Shown here: positions 1 to 5,951 of the stretch, piece after piece
Layout: the number at the start of each line of letters is the position of its first letter
Position numbering within the stretch: position 1 is the stretch's first letter
Source: Planctomycetaceae bacterium
GTDB taxonomy: Bacteria > Planctomycetota > Planctomycetia > Pirellulales > Thermoguttaceae
Assembly: GCA_031267635.1 (NCBI GenBank)
Contig: JAIRYX010000399.1
Location: 1-9,453 of the forward strand
Direction: 5' to 3'
Length of the DNA: 9,453 nt
Program-made: the position numbers and the translations under genes
Notes under the pieces: generated by a model
What the model was told of the DNA's origin: nothing
Seen by the model: the letters and a program-made list of their open reading frames with translations, nothing else
Databases searched by the model: none

Positions 1-682
1 CTTTTTTGCATATATCCCCATCAATAGATTCATCAACAATTGGATGGACTGTAATTGGATTAACCGTAATATTTCCTGATTTTGAGTTCACTACTTTTGT
101 TTTGTCTATAGTGAAACCAATAGTAAAGTTTTCAAGAGGATTAAGCCATGTCATAAAACTTTTACATGGAATAATACCTATTTGTTGAAAATCAGGAATA
201 GAGTAATCCCGCGTACTCAGTCTTTTTTTCAACCAACCCGCAGTATCAGCGGGATTCATAACAATATGATTTTCCTGAATATACATTACGGCTTTGGAGA
301 CATGATCTACTTGCTGATCCGTCTCTTCTTTTTTGGGAATATTAGGATCAACGTGCATAATCGGTTGTAAATCCAGACAAACGAAAGAATTTGATATATC
401 GCAATTTGAGCAATAGAAATTGGTTCGCTTTTTTTCGGTTTTTTTTATAAAAAAACGCTCTCGATCAAACGTTATATCCATTGTATAACTGCTTGCATAC
501 GTAGTACCGCTTCCACGTCCTTCATATTTCGATTGAAGAATCATTTGTCCTGAATTTATTTTTTTTCGTCCTTCGATGCATTGTGCAAGTATTTGTTTTG
601 CTTCTTCAAAGGAATCCGCGAATGCAATATTTTTTAAAGAATATCCAAAGACAAAACAACAAATAATAATCCATTTTGACAT
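1..682 (-). CDS. exported hypothetical protein, copy 1 (3' end beyond window)
   Basis: An open frame of 227 codons runs from ATG at 682 to the window edge with no stop, so the C-terminus is missing. The product starts MSKWIIICCFVFGYSLKNIAFA and then DS, a good Sec signal peptide with likely cleavage after residue 22 (AFA). The mature part has a CxxC pair (FYCSNCD, about residues 90-96) and further cysteines in FVC, IPC and DIC contexts. The alternating hydrophobic pattern around residues 45-85 suggests beta strands, loosely like LolA/RseB-type periplasmic folds, but I do not recognise a family. It is about 94% identical in protein to the copy at 8763: 13 substitutions and three fewer prolines around residue 118. 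The only usable ATG has AGGAA about 11 bases upstream. The frame is intact, so both copies look functional. The copies are AT-richer than dnaA and the permease gene. Confidence 0.75.
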   Translation of the reverse strand, partial: MSKWIIICCFVFGYSLKNIAFADSFEEAKQILAQCIEGRKKINSGQMILQSKYEGRGSGTTYASSYTMDITFDRERFFIKKTEKKRTNFYCSNCDISNSFVCLDLQPIMHVDPNIPKKEETDQQVDHVSKAVMYIQENHIVMNPADTAGWLKKRLSTRDYSIPDFQQIGIIPCKSFMTWLNPLENFTIGFTIDKTKVVNSKSGNITVNPITVHPIVDESIDGDICKK

Positions 683-729
683 GAGCTTTTCTTTTCCTAC
701 GCCATCGGCGATTAAACATTTTTAGTAAT
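1..729 (-). repeat. long inverted repeat, left arm (pairs with 8715-9453)
   Basis: The reverse complement of this stretch aligns with 8715-9453 along its whole length. Homology covers the exported-protein gene and about 45 bases upstream of its start, including the shared AGGAAAAGAAAA and TTACTAAAAA blocks. The first 119 bases are exactly the reverse complement of 9335-9453; the first mismatch is at base 120. Further in, the copies show scattered substitutions, a 9-base indel in the coding part and a 1-base indel just before the start. Homology stops at the end of the repeat element at 725-886. Confidence 0.85.
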
Positions 730-886
730 TATTCAGTTGCCCAATCCAAATCAATCGCACGGCAATTGGGTAACTACAGCCCATTGTACCGGAAAATATC
801 CTTTATTGCAGCCCTTATTTATAAAATCAGCTATAACTATCCGGTTGCCGTGCGGATTGATTTGAGTTGAGCGGCTGAAGAGTTAC
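725..886. mobile_element. TIR-bounded short repeat element (element 1, MITE-like)
   Basis: The element starts GTAATTATTCAGTTGCCC and ends with a sequence whose reverse complement is GTAACTCTTCAGCCGCTC, giving imperfect terminal inverted repeats (about 15 of 20 matching). Just inside, a second pair of arms matches: AAATCAATCGCACGGCAA on the left, and the reverse complement of TTGCCGTGCGGATTGATTT on the right. The whole 162 bp can therefore fold into a long imperfect hairpin. There is no coding capacity. It shares ends and internal blocks (GCAGCCCTTATT, GTGCGGATT) with the elements at 2884, 5232 and 5512. A non-autonomous transposable element is the best reading, but no matching transposase is in the window and target duplications are not clear. 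Confidence 0.6.
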
Positions 887-916
887 AAATCTATCATTAA
901 CCTTACCACACTTTTC

Positions 917-2815
917 TCATTGCGTCTTATAATCAAAAAACATTCCTTGCGTCGTTTCTGCGTATGTTTTTTGCAGTTTTTCTTTGTCCGTTTGGGGAAG
1001 CGTTGTGTTGTTTTTCAAAAGAATGTTTTCTTCCGGCGTTGAATTGTAGCGGATCGTCGGAGTTTCCGGCGTTTCTAATGTGAAAAAATTATTTTCGACA
1101 TAATTGCTCTTTTTCGCCTGATGAAACCGCAACGGCGAGCGTGCCGTGTCGGTGATAAGATTGTAATCAATTGTAAAATCCGACGTTCCTTCATCAAGAA
1201 AGAGACCGTTGCTTTCGGCGCGTCCGGCGTTAAGCGGTATGTCATGAATACGGTTGAACGCCAAACGCGAACCGGCCTGCCGTCCTAATGTGTAAATCGC
1301 TCCGCCGTCGGAAAGAATTTGCATGTTGTGATGCAAATGACAGCCAAGTACCATGTTTTCTTTCGCGGCGGACGGCGAATCGTTCCAAATCCATCCCAAC
1401 GAAATACCGGTGTAAGGCGTGTCGAAAATTTCGCAACGGTCAATGACGCTGTTTTCGGTCAGACCGATCCAGATTCCCACTGCGCCGTAAAGTGTTTGAC
1501 CGGTTTTGGTTACGGTCGAAAAAGTCATGTTGTTGCAGCGCGACGTGTCGCTATTATTATGCGTTCCAATCATAAAACCGTTTGCCCCAATATCTTCAAA
1601 GCGGCACTTGTTGACATTATTCGCATAACACGATTTGCGAAACCACAAACCGTTTTCCCCAAGATGGCGAAACGTGCAAGCGTCTAACGTACAATTATAA
1701 GCGTAATCATATTGCACTGCGGCGTCCGCCGGAATAAACGACGGCGAACCGTTATTCGCACCGGACGCGTCTTTCGTGTGTTCCGCCGGGCTGCTGTACG
1801 AGGCGGCTTGGATTCCCCAATACGTTTTTTGCGGCTTTTCGTCAAACGCGCTATGAGCAAAGTGAATCCCGATGAAATGCAAATTTTCCACCGGATTTTC
1901 TTGCGTTCCCTCGACAATCAGCAATTGCTTTGTTCGTGGTGCAATCACATGGATTGTTTCGGCGGTTTCGCCTTCGCGCAGCTTATAATATAATTTTCCC
2001 GCTTTCGTATCGAGATACCATTCGCCCGGCGCGTCGAGATACGCGAGTGAATTTTCGAGAAAGTAACGCGCGTGCGGCTCAAAGCCGTCAATTGCCCAAA
2101 ACGGACTGTCGCCGCCGATTTTGCTTGGAACGGTCATTTGCGATTTTTCCGCGTCAATAAATTTTATCGGCGTGCGAGTCAACGACCAATCATGAAGAAA
2201 CACGAGTTCCGCTTGCTCCAAATCAGGCATGGATTTCAGACCATCTTCCGCATTGAAAAAGAAATTGGTGCGGCGGTCTTCTCCCGCATGTTTGACTCGC
2301 AGAAAACCTTCATTCGGAAAACGCGCACGAACCGCGCGACGGTCATTGACATACAAATCGCGAAACGTCCACTTGCCGTCTTTCGCGCCGGGAATATCGG
2401 CAACGACAACGTTGTCAACAGCAAAAGAATCGGCTTTTTGGAAACCGGTAATTTTCTCACCGCCGGAAAGAACCGCATCATGACCTTCGTAAAAGACCTG
2501 TTGATAATCATTTTTCACCGAGCCGCCGTCTTCGGGCGTAAACTTTATTGGCTCCGTGAGAACATATTCTCCGGCAAGAAGATGGACTTCTTTATTGCCT
2601 TTTTGAGCAATCTGCCTTGTTCGCAATTTTTCCTGGGCGCGTTGAACCGTCTTAAACGGCTTTTCCGCCGTTCCGGAATTTGTATCGTCGCCGGTCGGCG
2701 AAACATAAACGCTCAACGCAATATCGTCAAACTCAATCTGTGCCGAAAGCGGATTTTCCATAAAACAGAAAACGCTGAACATCGTTGTTAGGCAAAAAAT
2801 CATTTGTTTTTTCAT
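917..2815 (-). CDS. secreted right-handed parallel beta-helix protein, GH141-like
   Basis: This is a 632-residue exported protein. Residues 1-25 (MKKQMIFCLTTMFSVFCF, then ending LSA) form a Sec signal peptide. Residues about 35-120 contain the DUF1565-type opening VYVSPTGDDTNSGTAEKPFK, then GEYVLTEPI, EDGG and VLSGGEKITGF. An FRDLYVNDRRAVRARFPNEG block (151-170) is typical of the large beta-helix family that includes glycoside hydrolase family 141. Residues 310-600 look like beta-helix coils rich in NxF/CxF steps. Two conserved-looking acidic blocks, SDGGAIYTLG (502-511) and LFLDEGTSDF (538-547), are the best candidates for the active site. Known GH141 enzymes act on plant cell-wall polysaccharides (fucosidase or xylanase activity); the substrate here cannot be read from sequence. 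The start is supported by CAGGGAAA about 8 bases upstream. The gene stands alone, with repeat elements on both sides. Confidence 0.85.
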   Translation of the reverse strand: MKKQMIFCLTTMFSVFCFMENPLSAQIEFDDIALSVYVSPTGDDTNSGTAEKPFKTVQRAQEKLRTRQIAQKGNKEVHLLAGEYVLTEPIKFTPEDGGSVKNDYQQVFYEGHDAVLSGGEKITGFQKADSFAVDNVVVADIPGAKDGKWTFRDLYVNDRRAVRARFPNEGFLRVKHAGEDRRTNFFFNAEDGLKSMPDLEQAELVFLHDWSLTRTPIKFIDAEKSQMTVPSKIGGDSPFWAIDGFEPHARYFLENSLAYLDAPGEWYLDTKAGKLYYKLREGETAETIHVIAPRTKQLLIVEGTQENPVENLHFIGIHFAHSAFDEKPQKTYWGIQAASYSSPAEHTKDASGANNGSPSFIPADAAVQYDYAYNCTLDACTFRHLGENGLWFRKSCYANNVNKCRFEDIGANGFMIGTHNNSDTSRCNNMTFSTVTKTGQTLYGAVGIWIGLTENSVIDRCEIFDTPYTGISLGWIWNDSPSAAKENMVLGCHLHHNMQILSDGGAIYTLGRQAGSRLAFNRIHDIPLNAGRAESNGLFLDEGTSDFTIDYNLITDTARSPLRFHQAKKSNYVENNFFTLETPETPTIRYNSTPEENILLKNNTTLPQTDKEKLQKTYAETTQGMFFDYKTQ

Positions 2816-2883
2816 TGGTTTTCCCTGTAGTATTCTTGTTGAAGAAAATGGCTTATTGAAAGCGTCTTCGATGAACTTATAAT

Positions 2884-3154
2884 GTAACTATTCAGTTGCC
2901 CAAAGCCGGTAAATCCTCGTTTGGCAACTGTAGAGTGACTCGAACGGCTTTACCATGGCAACCCTTATTGATCACGTTTCCCTTAGTAGCCAACGCGGAT
3001 TTCTACTCATCACATTTTAAAATTTGTTTCTCACAAAGACGCGAAGAACACCGAGTGATTTTAAAAAATAAATTCTTTTTGCCTCCGCGCCTTGGTGAGA
3101 GAACATCAATTGAAAGTAGTTTTAGTCTATTTGGCTGGGCGACTGAATAGTTAT
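2884..3154. mobile_element. TIR-bounded repeat element (element 2, about 270 bp)
   Basis: The left end is GTAACTATTCAGTTGCCC. The right end, read on the other strand, is TAACTATTCAGTCGCCCAGCC, a near-perfect terminal inverted repeat. The left third contains a nested AAAGCCG/CGGCTTT inverted repeat and GCAACCCTTATT, shared with element 1. The right two thirds (from about 2990) contain the core shared with elements at 5232 and 5512: CGGATTTCTACTCATCAC, TTTGTTTCTCACAAAG, GAACACCGAGTGATTTTAAA, CATCAATTGAAAGTAG. Inside the core, CTCACAAAGACGCGAAG pairs with a right arm CCTCCGCGCCTTGGTGAG. No open reading frame of substance is present. It lies upstream of the beta-helix gene and may carry or disturb its promoter. 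Confidence 0.65.
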
Positions 3155-3337
3155 CTTATCATTATATTGCCTCTTTGCCAGAAATAAAGACTTCATTCCA
3201 TAAGAAAGTGTATTATACTTCGTGCGATTGAAGTTTCGGTTTTCCCTGACTGCCGTTATACCATAAAATCCGATTTGAGATCCAGTTGCCTCGTGCAGAT
3301 TTGCAGATTTATTGAGCTTGGGCAACGGAATAATTAT
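3155..3337. repeat. degenerate repeat fragment with element-type right end
   Basis: The fragment ends in GGGCAACGGAATAATTAT (3320-3337), which is the right-end motif of the TIR family with a few changes. Inside, about 60 bases (3227-3288, containing CGTTATACC, TAAAATC and GAGATCCA) recur at 3643-3703 with roughly 80% identity. It directly abuts element 2, so it may be an older, decayed copy of a related element. No gene is visible here; short frames on the minus strand lie entirely in repeat sequence. Confidence 0.45.
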
Positions 3338-3578
3338 AGCGGGAGAAGGATAAGGATACCGTCCGGCTGATGAGCTGTTGAAATTTTCCGCACAGGTAGA
3401 TTACGTCGTTTGTTCCACGTGAAACGCCGACAGCAACGTATCAATTTTATTACGATCACATGACGCAAATCTTGAATCGAACGCCAGTACATCAAAATTT
3501 TACAATACGATGACGATGGCAAGAAGATAGAAACGTTCCATTCAGCGGTATAAAAACAGCGTTGTTCTTTGAGTTTTT
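3338..3578. other. non-coding spacer downstream of dnaA
   Basis: About 240 bases between two repeat fragments. I see no gene with a ribosome site or family resemblance. Its one clear signal is the parS-like palindrome at 3411-3426. A 10-base ACGATCACAT at 3452-3461 has its reverse complement at 3740-3749 next to the dnaA stop, possibly chance. No TTATCCACA-type DnaA box was found. Confidence 0.5.
3411..3426. promoter_or_regulatory. parS-like centromere site
   Basis: TGTTCCACGTGAAACG differs from the widely conserved bacterial parS consensus TGTTNCACGTGAAACA only in the last base. It lies about 330 bases past the 3' end of dnaA. parS sites are bound by ParB and normally cluster near the replication origin, so the position next to dnaA supports the call. 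The 14-base centre is an imperfect palindrome. Confidence 0.6.
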
Positions 3579-3703
3579 GTGACGATTCAATTGCCCAAGC
3601 CAAATAAAGGCGCACGACAATTGGGCAATTATATTCATTGCATTTGAAATTTCGATTTACTCTGGCATCGTTATACCGTAAAATCTGACTTGAAATCCAT
3701 TTG
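3579..3703. repeat. degenerate repeat fragment with element-type left end
   Basis: It begins GTGACGATTCAATTGCCC, a variant of the family left end, followed by CAAGCCAAATAAAGGCGCACG and an inner reverse end GGGCAATTAT (3623-3632). This layout matches the first 55 bases of element 1 almost block for block (CCAAATCAATCGCACGGCAATTGGG there). From 3643 it carries the 60-base block also seen at 3227-3288. It stops shortly before the dnaA terminator-like hairpin. Confidence 0.5.
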
Positions 3704-3714
3704 TAAAACCGAAA

Positions 3715-3731
3715 ACTCACGTGTAATGAGT
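3715..3731 (-). terminator. possible weak terminator downstream of dnaA
   Basis: On the minus strand, ACTCA-TTACACG-TGAGT forms a 5-bp hairpin followed by TTTCGGTTTTAC. It begins 27 bases after the dnaA stop codon. The stem is short and AT-rich, so this is only a candidate. Confidence 0.3.
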
Positions 3732-3758
3732 ATACAGCGATGTGATCGTTACAAGTTT

Positions 3759-5042
3759 TTAACCTTCGCCCAGTATTTCCTGAATCCTGATCACTTGGTT
3801 GCGGAGTTTGGGGTTGGCGGCAATTTTTTGTTCGATTTCGGCGGCGGCGTGGGCGATGGTTGTGTGGTCGCGTCCGCCAAAGTATTTGCCGATTTCTTTC
3901 AAACTGGCATTCGTAAGCTGCCGCGCGAGATAAACTGTAATCGCACGTCCCAACACCGTCGTTGATTTCCGCGACTTGCTTTTCAGATCGGCGAGTTTCA
4001 GACCTAATTGTTTCGCGGTCGTTTTGGCGATGAGGTCAAGCGTTGTAACCGCCGCGCGTTCTGCCGTTCGGATCGCTTCCTGCGCCGCCGACACGCCAAT
4101 CGTTTTCGGAAATTTTTCTTTTTTGGAATCTGCTGTCGTGTCAGAGGCGGCAGGATTACTTTGAAGCGATTCCATTTCCAACGCGAGTTGCGCGAGCGAT
4201 CCGAACAATCGCGGAACGCTCACCGGCAAACCTTTGGCAAGAAGATTCGCCGCTGTTTGCGTCAGTTTTACGCTGAGATGGTCAGCAAAATGTTTTAAAA
4301 GCGCAAGCCGCGTTGTTATGGCGGGCGGTGCAATCGGCACAAGCAGTCCCGCCGTAAGCCGCGCGACCAGCCGCTCGTCGGGAAATTGTCGCATTGTCGG
4401 AAAATGATGTGCCGTTAGCACGATCGTCCGCCGCTCCGCCAGTAAAATATCGAGCGTAATAAGAAAGTCGCTCATCGCTGCTCTTTTGGCGGAAAGTTGT
4501 TCCAAATCGTCAAGGACAAAGAGTTCTGCACGTCGTGTTTTCTCGTGAAATTCATCGACCGTTCGCGAGTCAATCGCGTTGGCGAATGAACGGGCGAATG
4601 TTTCACCGGTGAGAAAAACAGCGTATTTCCGCCGATGATTCTGCCGCCATTGCTGATAAATGCCGTGTGCGAGATGCGTTTTTCCGCAACCGGATTGACC
4701 GTAGAACACAAGCGGCGAATGCGGAAGACGATAGCCGTGTGGGAAATCTTCGGCAGTTGGAGTGAGATCGGCAACAAGTGCAACATGAGTCGAGCCGCCG
4801 GAATCGCAAGTTGATTGTGTTTTTTCCGGCGTCACGGAGTTGTTGTTCGATTTGCGGGAATCGTTGTTAGAATTGTTCGAGCCGTTGGTCAATACGTGCG
4901 ACCGCTCGCCGTTCAATGCCCATCGCACCGCTTCCGCGACAAGCTGATTTTCCGCACCGGCAAAGAACGGCACATTGTAACCGGCAGCAGAGTTCCCGCC
5001 ATTCCATTTGCCGTACACCGGAATTTGCGTCAGCTCGGTCAT
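3759..5042 (-). CDS. dnaA: chromosomal replication initiator DnaA (short, atypical N-terminus)
   Basis: This is the AAA+ initiator that binds origin DnaA boxes and opens the duplex. In the 427-residue product (ATG at 5042), Walker A is GQSGCGKT (about 115-122) and Walker B is LFVLDD (174-179). A sensor-1 region reads TIVLTAHHF, the arginine-finger box is FPDERLVARLTAGLL, and sensor 2 is SVPRLFGSLAQL. Domain IV ends with the DnaA signature GGRDHTTIAHA (389-399). The usual N-terminal domain I is absent. The protein opens with the GYNVPFFAGAENQLVAEAVR segment that normally starts domain III. A low-complexity Asn/Ser/Thr insert (about 49-84) then separates it from Walker A. A second Ser/Lys-rich loop (about 293-314) lies before domain IV. 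A GTG at 5060 would add six residues but lies inside a CACGAAG-type repeat, so I prefer the ATG. Neither start has a strong ribosome site. No dnaN neighbour is present. Confidence 0.93.
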   Translation of the reverse strand: MTELTQIPVYGKWNGGNSAAGYNVPFFAGAENQLVAEAVRWALNGERSHVLTNGSNNSNNDSRKSNNNSVTPEKTQSTCDSGGSTHVALVADLTPTAEDFPHGYRLPHSPLVFYGQSGCGKTHLAHGIYQQWRQNHRRKYAVFLTGETFARSFANAIDSRTVDEFHEKTRRAELFVLDDLEQLSAKRAAMSDFLITLDILLAERRTIVLTAHHFPTMRQFPDERLVARLTAGLLVPIAPPAITTRLALLKHFADHLSVKLTQTAANLLAKGLPVSVPRLFGSLAQLALEMESLQSNPAASDTTADSKKEKFPKTIGVSAAQEAIRTAERAAVTTLDLIAKTTAKQLGLKLADLKSKSRKSTTVLGRAITVYLARQLTNASLKEIGKYFGGRDHTTIAHAAAEIEQKIAANPKLRNQVIRIQEILGEG

Positions 5043-5054
5043 TGATTTTTTTAT

Positions 5055-5093
5055 CACCACGAAGGCACGAAGAAAGACGAAAGAATTTTATAA
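5055..5093 (+). repeat. CACGAAG-type half-core repeat abutting dnaA start
   Basis: CACCACGAAGGCACGAAG followed by AAAGACGAAAGAATTTTATAAAT resembles the CACAAAGACGCGAAGAACACCGAG core of element 2. It is probably a diverged half copy without terminal repeats. It overlaps the alternative GTG start of dnaA and forms its immediate leader. Confidence 0.45.
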
Positions 5094-5162
5094 ATGCAAT
5101 CTCAAAACGCTCGAATTTTAGTATTTCGCGTTAAAGCTGTGATTTCGAGAAATTACATATAA

Positions 5163-5191
5163 AGTATATGATGTTTTGCAAAGAAAGTAAA
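5163..5191 (-). promoter_or_regulatory. candidate sigma-70-type promoter for dnaA
   Basis: On the minus strand, TTTACT (-35, 4 of 6 consensus bases) and TATACT (-10, 5 of 6) are separated by 17 bases. This would start transcription roughly 110 bases before the dnaA ATG. The region is AT-rich and non-coding. It is a pattern match only. Confidence 0.4.
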
Positions 5192-5231
5192 GCGCAAAAT
5201 AATGGACTCATCCCACTTGAAATTTCGGCTT

Positions 5232-5406
5232 GTAACGATTCAGTTACTCCCGTGCGGATTTATACTCATCACACTTTAAAATTTGTCTCTCACAAAGCAA
5301 CCAAGAAGATCAAGTGATTCTAAAAAATAAATTCTTTGTGCCGTTGTGAGAAAACATAAATTTAACGTAGTTTTAGTATATTTGACTTGGGTAACTGAAT
5401 AATTAC
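5232..5406. mobile_element. TIR-bounded repeat element (element 4, about 175 bp)
   Basis: The left end GTAACGATTCAGTTAC and the right end, read in reverse as GTAATTATTCAGTTAC, match at 14 of 16 positions. The core is shared with elements 2 and 5: GTGCGGATTTATACTCATCA, CACTTTAAAATTTGT, TCTCACAAAG, AAGTGATTCTAAAAAATAAA, GTAGTTTTAGTATATTTG. TCTCACAA on the left pairs with TTGTGAGA on the right. It is non-coding and lies upstream of dnaA. Just before it, CTTGAAATTTCGG (5218-5230) matches part of the 60-base block at 3643. Confidence 0.65.
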
Positions 5407-5511
5407 CAAGGGATTATAACATACGAAAATAAGAGTCGCAACTGTTATTGCGAGCGACAGATCTTTAGGAGCGACGCCTAATAACGTTTTCCCGCCGCAG
5501 AATAATCATTT

Positions 5512-5688
5512 GTAACTCTACAGTTGCCCTGTGCGGATTTATACTCGCTACACTTTAAAATTTGTTTCTCACGCAACCAAGAACGCCGAGTGGTTCTAAA
5601 AAATAAGTTATTTGTTGCTCCATTGCTTTGTGAGAAAACATCAATTGAAAGTAGTTTTGTCTATTTGGCTGGACAACTGAATAGTTGC
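5512..5688. mobile_element. TIR-bounded repeat element (element 5, about 177 bp)
   Basis: The left end is GTAACTCTACAGTTGCCC. The right end, read in reverse, is GCAACTATTCAGTTGTCC. The interior matches element 4 from TGTGCGGATTTATACTC through ACTTTAAAATTTGTTTCTCA and GAGTGGTTCTAAAAAATAA. The right part, GAAAACATCAATTGAAAGTA then TCTATTTGGCTGG, is nearest to element 2. A TTTCTCAC/GTGAGAAA inverted pair closes an internal hairpin. It is non-coding. Confidence 0.65.
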
Positions 5689-5835
5689 TTCGGTTTTTAG
5701 ACCATGTATATTGTTTATCACGTCCTAAAAGCCCTTTTGTCGCTCATGTCCCTTTGAGAATGCAAACCGAATTTTAAAGTGTGAGAAGTATAACGGGTTC
5801 AAGACATAGAACACAAACAATTTACCTTTTCGCCG

Positions 5836-5851
5836 CGTTCTACGTGGAACA
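5836..5851. promoter_or_regulatory. second, weaker parS-like site
   Basis: CGTTCTACGTGGAACA differs at two positions (1 and 6) from TGTTCCACGTGGAACA, a common parS form. With the better site at 3411 it brackets dnaA. It is degenerate, so ParB binding is uncertain. Confidence 0.4.
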
Positions 5852-5908
5852 ACGCAATTTGAAACTGGAAAACGTATGCGTTTGTTTGCGACGTCGGCAA
5901 TGATGTTT

Positions 5909-5923
5909 CGGCGAAATTCGCCG
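5909..5923 (+). terminator. palindrome with T-rich tail, terminator or attenuator-like
   Basis: CGGCGAAATTCGCCG is a perfect palindrome around its central base. As RNA it makes a 5-bp GC stem with an AAATT loop, followed by ATTTCTCATTTTTC. That shape fits an intrinsic terminator on the plus strand. No gene ends just upstream, so it may act in the leader of the permease mRNA or be an unrelated binding site. Confidence 0.4.
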
Positions 5924-5951
5924 ATTTCTCATTTTTCTTACGTTTTGCACG

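Larger units (their letters stand above)
5689..5951. other. non-coding spacer between element 5 and the permease gene
   Basis: No gene is visible. On the minus strand, 5772-5794 reads GTTATACTTCTCACACTTTA then AAA, a remnant of the element core (compare TATACTCATCACACTTTAAA in element 4). The spacer also holds a weak parS-like site at 5836-5851 and the palindrome at 5909-5923. No consensus DnaA box was found. Confidence 0.5.

Noticed and set aside
182..370. Short plus-strand frame and its mirror at 9075-9272
   Set aside because: Both are antisense to the two exported-protein copies; they are present twice only because the gene is.
1033..1055. Match of TTCCGGCGTT in the beta-helix gene to the second spacer, as a self-target
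   Set aside because: Only about 10 bases match and similar TCCGGCGTT strings recur in this genome's coding sequence; not a protospacer.
2072..2791. 239-codon plus-strand open frame opposite the beta-helix gene
   Set aside because: It is antisense to a gene with a signal peptide and clear family motifs; the product is Arg/Phe-rich with no recognisable pattern, as expected for a shadow frame.
917..2815. Naming the beta-helix protein a pectate lyase
   Set aside because: The beta-helix fold is shared, but the FRDLYVNDRRAVRARFPN and DGGAIYTLG/LDEGTS blocks fit the GH141-like group better than classical pectate lyases.
3122..3325. 67-codon minus-strand open frame
   Set aside because: It runs through the right end of element 2 and a repeat fragment and lacks start signals.
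3383..3393. TTTTCCGCACA as a DnaA box
   Set aside because: Two mismatches to TTATCCACA and no cluster of similar sites; not enough for an origin call.
3334..3720. 128-codon minus-strand open frame downstream of dnaA
   Set aside because: It lies across degenerate repeats and the parS-like site, has no ribosome site, and its product (many Cys, Trp and Arg, no domain) looks like translated non-coding DNA.
3452..3749. 10-base inverted repeat ACGATCACAT / ATGTGATCGT about 290 bases apart
   Set aside because: Perfect but short; with this spacing it has no clear structural meaning and may be chance.
4472..4809. Minus-strand frames of 104 and 68 codons inside dnaA
   Set aside because: They overlap the Walker A and Walker B coding region of dnaA in other frames; no independent support.
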